A stretch of 64,000 nucleotides of DNA from Ophiura sarsii. Its lineage: Eukaryota > Echinodermata > Ophiuroidea > Amphilepidida > Ophiuridae. Under the pieces are notes generated by a model that was not told the DNA's origin, searched no databases, and worked only from the letters and a program-made list of their open reading frames with translations. The stretch lies in contig CM069448.1 in assembly GCA_035610835.1 (NCBI GenBank), positions 31,777,583-31,841,582 on the forward strand, in the 5' to 3' direction. The position numbers and the translations under genes were made by a program. Below are positions 47,601 to 59,600 of this stretch, piece after piece. The stretch's first letter is position 1; each line of letters begins with the position of its first letter.

Positions 47601-50600
47601 ATTTCTATGAAGTAAAATTGTATGTGCCGAATTCCATTGGAGACAGGGTGACAAATTGATTGCTGATACAAATAGTCTTGTCTATAAAGAGTGTATCAGA
47701 ATTAACTGTACCGAAGCAATATGATTTATTACGGTATGAATTCGATAGATATTGTTCAAACCGTTTTCACATATATCTTTCGCAAACGCCCAGCTTTCAT
47801 AAGAATTTTAGATTTTGAAAATCGGACATTTATGTTTGATATTACAGACTTTCTGGTAAAGATGGTAGATGTCAAATTTGGTCGAAATGATCAATTTAAA
47901 TAATAAAAGTAGTTGACATAAAATACGCGTGAGAAGAAACCATGCGTTAAATCAGATTTGCTGGTTGCTTTTCAAGGTCCATGAATTCTTTGAGCTAACA
48001 AATTGAAAACATGTTTTTCATCGATTTTTAATTAAGTCTTGCCACACGAGAACAAAAAGAAATTTCTCAATGAAATTAACATATATTGTAGGAAACATGT
48101 TCACCTTTATATTGCAGGTGTTCAAATTAAAAATAATCATTTAGTATTTTTATGTATTTTAGAAACGCGGTATAGTTCACCCAGTAGTTGACAGGATAAC
48201 AAGAAAATTATTTTGGCTTTGAGAAGTAGGGTTAGAATTTTATGTAGAGCTGAGGGACTTCATGTAGAGCTGAGGGACTCCATGTAGATTCCCGCAACAT
48301 ATTTATGGGAATCTTATGATAATCTTCCATATAATTTGTGTATAAACTTAACAGGTTTGCGAGAGTCTACTTGGATTCCTGCACATTTGTTTAGGAGAAT
48401 CTTTGCAAGAATGGATTGTCGCCATCATTTCTAGCCTTAAGAAGTATCAAATAGTTAGGCTTGCTACAGCGATTCATGGTTGTAAGAAACCTAAGTACTA
48501 TTGTTTAAACATCTGGTTTGTTGTTCAACTCCCTTAATTGATTGCTGTAGATATTCGAGATGATGTATTCAGTCTTCCCACAGCAGGTATCCATGTTATT
48601 GAGCCAAAGTATCTAGGTAAGTAACTCTAATACTGTGTTTGCATCAAATAATTTTGCCTTTAAGGCCCCCAAAAACCCTGTTCTACGGGCCCTACCGATC
48701 AATTGTTTTGTCTGGAAATTTTGTGTGTGAAAAATTTAAGGAAAATTTACATATTTATTTATAATTTTTGTGTGAACATTTTGAAAACTGTTGAAAATAA
48801 AAATTAACCCAAAATTCCAGAAATGTTGGTAAAAAAACCCCAAAATCTAAAATGCCAGAGCAACCGAGCGACCCTACCTGAGAGGTTTGTTTTCCCCTAG
48901 AACAGGGGTTTTTCCCCATGGCCTAAATATAGAATTAAAGACCCTACCTGAGAGGTCCATTTGCCTGTAGAACAGGTATTTTTTCTGTGGCTTAAACATA
49001 GAATTAAAAAATAAATGGGATGGAAAAAGAATATAAACTACGCAGGCATAGGATCGCATTATGAAAAATCATGGTAAATTTTGTATTATTTCTGTATGAT
49101 ATTGATGATAATATTTTCACCAGTGAATATCAGAGCCTCTGTTGAAACACGCTCATAGAGAACAAAAATCACCAAATTTGTTTAATATCACAAATACATT
49201 TTAGTGACTAGTTAGCGGTACAATAAAATATTGTGATTATTTTGATGAAAGCAAAAAATGATCCTATTGTGCTTGGCAATGGTGGTCTTTACATGGTAGC
49301 CTGAAATATCTTAATCACATTTTAGTTTGAGTAACAACATTTTACTTGCTATATAAATTCACAACTTGTGCTTTACACGCTCGCATGTGTTATACAACGC
49401 CAAATCGTGACTCCGCTTGATCCATGTTTTTGCCATACTTTTTTGACACTTCGCGCACGATGCGGTCCCACATTCTTTCAGTTACTGTTCCGATTCAGTC
49501 GAAGGCCATCATCTGAAGAGTGCAGCATGGACTTGGTCCATGCAGTACGAAACTAATTAGTAATGACAATGCCTATTGCCTAAAGGTTGTCTCATCATTC
49601 ATAAATTCACAATAAGATAATTGTGATGATAAATTCACTATAGAAACCCTTTTCTCTCCCCCTCTCTACATCATATGTCAGCAAGTCGAGGGTTGGCAAT
49701 CAGAAAGACTTACTCAAAAAAGGACATGAGAAAATTTAGTTATAATATATTGTATTTCATTGAGTTGTGTGTAAAAATAAACAGTGCTTTTAAACCCAAA
49801 TGGCTATTTGTCAGTATTGGGTAAGTCTAGAATCTTTGGACAACAATGAATTAGATGGTACCAATATCTCAAAATGACCAAAAAGTGAGTTACATCTTAC
49901 TGGTTGTCAACTCTTCAAGTGTATTTTCATGCCTGTTTTCCATCAGTATATTTTACTACGTGTTCTGGAAATATGATTTTGAAGATGCAATTATGTCTCT
50001 TTTATTACAGGTTTTGTAATATTCCCTGGTAAGAACTGGGTGTTGCAAACTGGTAAATTGTATGAGATTCAAATCGAGATATTTGACAGAGACAGCCATA
50101 AGATGTTTCCTGCTGATATACCAGTAAGTATTGTGTGTGTATGGGAATGACTCTCTAGACCCATATACATTAGTAGACTTGGTCCCCGCATCCCTCTATT
50201 TGGCTGCCATCTTTAAAGATGGTCGACCAAATCGAGGGACTGGGGAAAAAACTTGGCAAAAAGTAAACAAGAAGTATCATGGAAAGTCACAACACTTCCG
50301 GTCACTTCTAACTTAACTGCCCATGAGCAAGTTTGCCTGACAACAACTCCAAAGCACCTGATTGGTCAAGTTGTAGTGTGCTTAATGATCATCATCACTC
50401 TGCGCTGTGGGAGGTAAGTCAGCACGTGATGTCACATGATGCACAACACCGCACAACACCGTGTGGCGTGATGGTGCATGAATAAGCTCATGTTTATTTA
50501 CAAGTTTATCAGCGCACACTTTTGGAACAGAATTCTTTTTCAGTCTTCACTTATGAGCACCCTCGCAGGGGCCGTGTGTAAATTGTGAAGTTGGGAAGGA

Positions 50601-53600
50601 TTCAGTATAATACATCAGTAGAGGTTTAATAATACTGCAGTGGCATAGCCAGAGGGGAGACCCCTCAATATTTGAGCTTGTTGGTCATTGTCGGTTGACA
50701 TTGGTATAGACTATGTCACCTCATTGTTGAGGTGCCCAGTTCCATTCCATGCATGCATGAGGGAATATGTATTGACTGGTTTGTAAAGTGTATGGTTTAT
50801 ATTATAATGACACCCCTTCGAACTGGCAAGCAATGCGCACACATACTGGCAGGCACTTGCCTGCTGTGAAGTTACAGGTGACATGGTCTATAGTCGGTCC
50901 ATTTGACAAGGCTCAAGGAATTTCTTTTTTATTGTTTTTGAATCTTTTATTCATTTGTTGTAAAGTGCTTTGAGTTTAGATCTCACTAAAGTAAAGCTCT
51001 CTATAAATGTGTGTTATTATTATTATTATTATTAATTGCACTATTATACAAGGCTCAGGAATTTCATTTATCTGTACTATTGTATGCAATGCAGAAGTAT
51101 TGGTTCAGAATTAGATAATAAAATAAAATAATCTTGAGCCCAATCAATCATTTCGCAATAAATGTTCACAAAAAACAAACAAAAAACAAAACTAAAACCT
51201 TTTTTTTGTCGTCATGTATGGCGGCCGGCTGTGGAGACCATACACGACCCCAATCTGGTACAGCCTATACATTGAGACCGATGTATTTAGCCTATACATT
51301 GAGACCAATGTGTATAACGTAACAGCTACAAACTATATTTTATTCTCTAAATGTCTATTGAAAATAGTGGAAAATTGTCACATTGACTGAATATAACTAC
51401 TAAGTTGTTCTCTTATTCTGCATGCGATTTAGTTACGATGGTAATTCATTGCCATTTTTTCTTTATAGAATATTCGCATCGATACCATATTTCAAGACAC
51501 CTACTTTGAGGTAATAGAGTCAACAATCAATGGATCTCACCATTATGTTAGGACTAAACAGGCTGGTATTACAGAGATAAATGCTGCATTGGTTGCTGTT
51601 GTAAGACCAGTAAGTATAATAAAGAAGCAATGGTAAAAGAAATAGGCTGGGGCAGTTCATTTTGGGTTGCAAATTTCTCGTCAGTGCAATTTCATATTTA
51701 TAGTGCTCGCTCTTTGTATCTGGGATTTTTATATTTCTATAATAACTAATTGTGTTTTTGTCATATATTAATTTATTTTAATTAGTTTGTATGCATTTGT
51801 AATTTAAAATCTCTATATTATATTTTTGTAAGGCGCCTTGTGGGTGAATTTTCGTGTAAAATCACATTGAATACATCTGTGTAAAATCACATAATTGACT
51901 GATTATTTGTGTAAAATCACATAATTTAATAAATCTTTGTGTAAAATCACATGATTGAAGGATTCTTTGTGTTAAATCACATTGAATGAATCTTTCTGTA
52001 AAATCATATAATTGAATGAATCTTCCTGAAAAATAAGTCATAATTTGCTATGACGCATCATGACTATTCATAATACAGTACACATAATGCCTTATAATTA
52101 CAATTATTTTATGTTTTGTTCCTCATCAGGATGGAGTTCGTGAACAGTTAGTCATCCCAATCAAAGAGACGCAGGAGGCTGAGATATATGACCCGGTCAT
52201 TGTGCGTCCAGAAGTCCTGGCCTTTCCATATCAACCTGCTAAACCAGTCATTTATCAATACACACTAAGGGTAGGTAAAATTACTGTTAAAGTAGAAATG
52301 TTTGTGCTTCATTTATATTCGCGCTCTAAGCAGATACTGTGAAAATAATAACACACAAATATATTACTTTTGCGTATAAGACTATGTGACGGAGCTACAA
52401 ATCGCAAATTGAGAAACATGTAAAGCAGTTGAAAATAAGCACGAAAATTAAGTGCGGAAATTAATTAAGACTACAGTAGGTAGAATTAGACAATGTAGTG
52501 ATAATCCATAGTACAAGGGTCAGACAATATGTAAGGAAAGTGATCTTGTTATGTAGGGTTGCAAATGGGTGGAAAGTTCCTGGGAATTTTGGCCTTATCT
52601 GATTGGGACATATTTTATTAAAGCCCGTATTGAAGTTCAAACCAAAGCAAGTTGAAACCAAAATTCAATATAAAGTGATAAACAGTTGCAAGTTGCATAG
52701 TGTTTATTTAACAATTGAAACTGCAAGTTTTATTATCTCAGAGTCTGTGGTTATTGTTTATAGGTGCAACCAGTGAAAATCACAGTGGGTGGTTTGCAAA
52801 ATTAACAAACCAAATTTAAATTTAAATGTTAACATTTTCGATTTAGATTGTTTTAAAAGTTCCCAAAAGTTACCCAAAATTCCCAGTGGAAAACTGCCGC
52901 TGTGAAAACTCCTGGGGTATTTGCAACCCTATTGTTATGAGATGATATGAGTGATTCTAATTAGAGACAGTGTAATAATTATGCATTTTTATGACCAAGG
53001 TCATATCAGGTCAAGTTCTTAGATATGCTTGTGAGTTTTTGATAAGTCCAAATGGAACTGAATGTGGGTTAAAGATATAAGATGAGAATCGTCCTATGTT
53101 AATGAAGTCAAAGATCATCTCAGGTCGCAAAATTGCAAAATCATTGAAAATAACTGCCCCTCATCTCTATTCATGGTGGTGCATTGTTTTCTTATTTCTA
53201 TGTCCTCCTGTACCCATCTGTTGTACTTGTATGTCTATTTGCCTATAATCTTTGCCACATCCCAGTTGATGACATGGTTCTGGTCGACTTCAGACTAGAT
53301 ATATAATAACTTTACGTCACAGTTAATCTAACTGTTCTGATGAACATCTTTAACAATTGCTACTCCATATTTACATATATTAATCAATGTCATTACAGGC
53401 AACTGGTGGTACAGGCAGCTATGTATGGACTTCCTCCACACGTAATGTAGCAACAGTTAATGTGCATGGCACAGTATCTACAGCAAATCAGATAGGAATG
53501 ACTAATGTTACAGCAGCTGATAACCGCAATCCAGCTCACTTTGGTCTCAGTAAAGTAAGTAGAAGATTAAATTGATAAATTAGATTAGACTAATACTGGA

Positions 53601-56600
53601 TATTACCTGTTAAAGCTGCTACGTTACGTGTGAAACTATCTCAAGTAATTGACCCGCTGATGATGATGGGTCATGTGAGTGATAGATGAAGATGGCTTGG
53701 AAATCGTCATCCTGTTCATCCAGGCTTTGAGGAATTGCTTAGTCCCTCCAATATAGGACTGGACAGATCAAGTATTTGCGCATTTGCACAAACTAACTAA
53801 GGCGCAAGTAATGTTGCAGGTCTGTCTGAAACAGGGCTCAAAATACACGGGGGCGAAGGGCGATTAGCCCCTAGTTTTCACAAAATAGCCCCCTGAAAAA
53901 ATGTTGGTCTATGGTAAAATGTACAATTGGGGCAATTTTGGGCATAATTTGCTCAAAACAGCCCTCATAGCCCCAAAAGTATTTTAACCCATGGTCTGAA
54001 AGACTCACGAACACATTCAAAACCTTTGGTGTGGCCACCTCATACAAGCCGAATAACTCCCTACGAGGCAAACTTTTACAAGACAAAGACAGACAACCTA
54101 AAGAAAAACGCTCCAACGTAGTATAACATGCGCAAAAACTGGCTGTTTCTAGTCCTATATTGGAGAAACTATGCATCCCTCAAAGACCATAATTCTCCCC
54201 TGATTGTTTTGATTCCCCAAAACACGCCCAGGGAGTTAGAGTTAAAACAGGATATAGTACCACTATAATAGAACCAAACAATTCTTAATCAATTCACCAC
54301 ATATGTGAGCCTGCTGTGCGTGTACCAGGCATGAACAAAATGAACCAAAAACCTGTGTCCACTTGACTGCACTGTCCTTGTGTATGTTTCTGAGGGGCAT
54401 GTTTGTTGATCGAGAATTGTATGTTTTAATTATAGCTGAAAATGTTTCCATTCCTATATGTGATACATTTTGTCTATTTCTGCAGGTATATGTGCTGCCG
54501 CCTTCTGACATAGCCTTCTTAGATTCACAAGTAGAGGCTTTAGTAGGGGATGTACTTCACCTACCACTAGCTGCATATGCTTTTCTTCCGAAATGTAAGT
54601 AAGGTCACTGGGTGAAAAACCCTGTTCTACGGGCCCGACCGACCCCTTTATTTTCTTTTTCTTTTTTTAATTTTATAAAAATTGCTGGAAATTGCTAGTG
54701 TCCCTTTTTTAGCCGATTCTTTGCGCCAGTTTGGGGGATGCTACGTCATCCCCCCCCCCCCACCCCATTTCACATTTTTCTGATTCAATGGCACCGCTCC
54801 TCCTGCTCCGTTTCTGACTCCGCTGCAATTTTCAAAAGTTGACAGCCGACGGACCCTACCTGTGGTCATTTAAAACATCACAACTTCAAAACTATCCACC
54901 TGATTGTTATGGATGAGATATCAAACTACGGAGAAGAAATGTGCTCATTTAATGTACATCTCAGATTTTGGAACACTGATTATTGATTTTGGATTAGCCC
55001 ACATCAAAGCACCTGGTCTGGAACTGTTTGTTTTATATATAATTGTCTGACAGAAACTATGAACCCTTTGTCGAGGCAAATTCACTCTTAATGTGGTTAT
55101 GTGGTAAGAAAACATTTGTGATCATTGTGTAATTGTAATTTGTAATAAGATATGTTTTGTGTTTCTTAATAATACAGCTAGGAACAAGATTGCCTACACT
55201 GACTGTCGAGAAATGCCTCTCAGGATAGAAGTAGCAGACTCGCTGATTTATGAGCAAGTGGGAGGTAGGCTATGGTTATGGTATATCAATACAGATAAAC
55301 AAATTAAATGAGAAAACTTAGAAATTTAAATATTGATAAATTGCTACGCCAATTTAAAGTTTATATTATGAGTGAGAATATGCGAGTTTGATGATTGGTC
55401 GATAAGTGTGTTTTTGTGTGTGTCATGCTGCCATTTGATTTCACATTTTGCCTGTATTTTTTATATTGGTATAATTCATCCACAATTTAAAACCAATCAA
55501 ATACATAAGAAAATAAAATAAAATAAGAGACAAATGAGAAGTTGATAATATATCTGTGATGGTTATGCTTATTATTCTGTGTACAGGATCTTCCGAGTCT
55601 GTAGAGGGAGCTTGTATGATGATCCATATCAAAGCATTAAACGCTGGACACACACAGCTGACAGTATACTACGAAGATGGACCAGATAGATTGCAAGCAG
55701 CTATTACAGTGGCTGCTTATGTAGCCCTTAAGGTATCATCATCAATTTGACGCTACTCGTGTCTTTCATTCTTTAGGGACACGAGGCGTTGTGTCTATTG
55801 TTATTTCAGTGCCTTCACACGCCGCTGCCACTCAGTTCGGTTTTGGGCGGCATCAACGGCGGCATTAGGTTGTAAGCCTATGGCGCTCAAGTCCTCTTGG
55901 AGCTGCGCTTGATATGTACGGCGTAGTGCGCCACCGAGGCGGTACGGTTCAGTTGCCTGGTTTTTGGGGTGCAGGAACACGGCGAGTGGCAGTTCTGGTC
56001 TCCGGAGGGCATGGCCCACCAGACGAAGTCTATTACGGGTCAGTGTCAGAGTCGCGGGCTCAATCAGTGCGCGGGCATACAGGTTGTCATTTGAGAGCCG
56101 CTCCGGGTAGTGCACGCCAAGACAGTAGCGCATCAGGGCACGATGAGATGCATCAATGCGACTGCCCAATGTTTCTGTAATTGCCAAAGCTTCACAACTG
56201 TACAAGAGGACAGATTCCACCTTAAGGTAGACAGATATTAGAAAGACATTTGAAATCTTTGGTATATTTTAGGCAAATATATTCTTGTTGATAAATTGGT
56301 ATTAAAAGTGGATGACCCAATCAAATAAGAGATTTTGTTTCAGTAGAAAGCACCTATTTTTCTCATTACCTCTGCAAAATGTTAAGCCTGAGAGATGCTT
56401 CCTTTCGATGCTCCGGTATAATTAAAACAATTGGGGAATTGTCTCCCAAAAGGCGTTCCATTGTACATGTGCATGTGTGCTATTCAATGGACACATTTGA
56501 ATTGTATTTTGGTTTTTTATCATACAAAAATCACAAGACAAATCTAACTCCAATTTTGGAATATGGATGTATACGATACCATGTGATGCCAAAACCAAGT

Positions 56601-59600
56601 CAACTACGTTTAATAGCTAGTTTTGTTGTTGGAGCTCTGGAGAATGGGCCTTTTTTTACAACCAAAATATTAAGAGCTATTACATTGGTAAACATTTGGT
56701 TTTTAAGTGTTCCTCTATAAGGCCAACATTTTTGTTGTTGTGTTGTCCTCAAGTGCTAAAAATCTTGAGGTTGGGTCATCGATTTTCTTTCTCCCCTTTT
56801 TTTTGCTGAAAAATATTACTGACTGTCGTGGGTCATGTCAAGACAAAATTGGTAAATGTCACTTTTACTCAATGTTTCTTGTGTGATATTAGTTTTTAAA
56901 ACTATTTATTTAAGCAAACTTATTAATTTCAAGCAAGCAGTAAGTAGTAATATTTTGACAATTTTGGTAAAATTGAATCTTTAAATGTGTTATAGCACAA
57001 GTCTCATACTTTTGATATGTATACAATATAGGTCTGGCAATATGAAAACCTGAAAATTAAACAACAATATCTATATTTATAGGAAATACATGAACATTTG
57101 CGAAAACATTTCAAACACATGATTTTACCTATACTTTTGCAACCATGTAAGATAAAAGTACATTGATTTCAAATAAGGTTTACAATGGATATGGCCGATA
57201 ATTCTGTAGTGATGAAGAAGATTAGGGTTATGGGATAGCAATTCACTGAGTAACTTGAATTTATCTAGCCTGTAGTGACTGATCGTGATGTTTTAGGCAA
57301 GATGTCTGTGGATTTCAGCGAGCCTGATTGGGTAATGAAGCATTTTATGTCTGTCTGCTTTGTGTAGTTGTTTGTATTATTAAAGTAAATCAGGGCTGTA
57401 GAATATGCACAATGCGGATTAACTATAACTATAACCCTTGTTTCTGTCTTAATTTTGAATTTATTTAAAAAGAAATAAAAAAATTCTAAAATTTCTAATT
57501 TCTAATTGCTGATTATGAAGTTAGCTTATTTAATGTATGTTGACATTATGAAGTTACCTTTACCTAGCCTTTGATTGTTTAATTTTCAGTCTTGATTACT
57601 TAACAACAATGTTCCATCAATTCTACAGCCCTAAATGTTGAAAATTTCAGTAGATTAATTCATGTACAAATTTGGTTTTGAATAGAGGTATTCTTGTTGG
57701 TTGGTAATTGCTATTATGTTGTTTATTAGGCAGTATTGTGACTATCCATCACAAAGATACCATAAGGATGGCACACCGAGTTATGAGATATTACCAAATT
57801 AATATTGCATACAAACAATGAGAAATAAATGTATTTTAATGTGTATATAATGCTTTTGGTACAACCTTGTTAAAAGCAATGTGGACATACAGTATTTTTG
57901 GAAAGCTGTTTTCATTAGAGTGACCATGTTCAATACTGTAAAACAGTAACAGAATCGCTATTTATACAAGAGGAGTCAGTGCGTCGCTATTCTGTCAAAA
58001 CCTCGTATCTCCATCTGACCCTTCAGCATGTATTAAACTTCCTAAGTGTAACCTTTGGGCAGTCTGCTCTAAACATGTTCAAGGGCGAAAATACATCTAT
58101 CAACACCTTAAAAGTGCTCTACCCTGAACATGTATAAAGCAGGGCTTCCTGGGCACAACCGTTGGGCAGTTTTATTTTATACATGTTGCAGGGCCGTTAA
58201 AACATACAAGGTTTGACAGAGCAGCAACGCAGTGTCACTTTACCAACAACATTGCTTGTTTTTTCTACCTTTGTATTTGTTACTTTGGTATTTTTTCACT
58301 TTATTTTTATTTTTTATTTTTACAGTTTTTGGCGAAATAACTTTTATTGCCACAGTTTGAGAAAGTTTTTCAAAGGCAGTATATTTTTTCTTTGTTATTT
58401 TATGTTTACCTCCACAGAATTTACAGTTATTAGTAAATCATTTTCGTTTCTTCTGTGTTTGTACTTTTTACCAATTGTTTTATCATGATGCTTTTGATTT
58501 ATTTGAAGTTTAAAAGGTGTTTTGTTTTCAGAAGAAGGCCACAAAAAAAAATCTATAACAACAATAAAATCATGTAACACATCATTTGGTGTTCCTTTTT
58601 ATTACCCCAATTATGCAGCCTCTTGATCCTGAGGACATTGCCGTGGTAACCCCTGCCGCTTCCAAGACCTTCATCCTCTCTGGCGGACCTCAACCGTGGG
58701 TTTTAGATCCATCGCATTACTTCGAGACAATCACACCAGAGAAACCTGACTGGGTGGGATTGAAAAATGTCAAAGCACTTGGTGCATCAAGTGAGTAGTC
58801 AGTGGTAGAAAAGCAGATGTATGCTCAATTTAATTTAATAAATTTAATTATGAATTAAAAAGTGGATTTTTCAATCATTTTTAGAATCCTTTGTCAAGAT
58901 GCGTTGTTTAAAATTATGTTTAAAGTTATGCCCAATATATTTCAATGCTATGTTTAATGATTACAATCTTTTATATCACACCTTTTATTTCCATCAATCA
59001 AGTTAAAATGTGACTGGTGATTATAACTTCCAATATGTGCTTTATCTGCTATGGCTATGCTGGTCATGAAAATTCTAGATATTAGCGCAGAGGAAAAACA
59101 AGTCCAAACATAACTTACACATATTTTGACCCCCAAACTAGTCTGACATGATACATATTAAAATTGATGTTCATCGCCTGAATTCCTTCATTGCTAATAC
59201 ACTCCTACATCCATCATATAACAACATTATGTTCTCATAACCTTTAATATCATACTGAGGATTGCATGGGTAATATTGATTTACACACATTATCATGCCT
59301 GCAAGAAGAGTTGACATTTTACATGTGTGCTTCTCATAACACATTGCCACCTGTTGAATACCTAACTATGACTTCACCCCGTACACACTAGCAAAAATCC
59401 CTTCATTGAATGAAGCATTAATATGTTCACGGGGTAGCGCACTTTAAGATGTGTTTTGGCCCTTAAACATGTTTAGAGCAGACTGCCCAAAGGTTACACA
59501 TAGGAATAAACAGATGCAAGAATGGTAGTGTGTACGCTATCTTCATAATGAAGATCAACATATTTTCATTGAATGGAGCGATTTTATAGTGTGTACAGGG

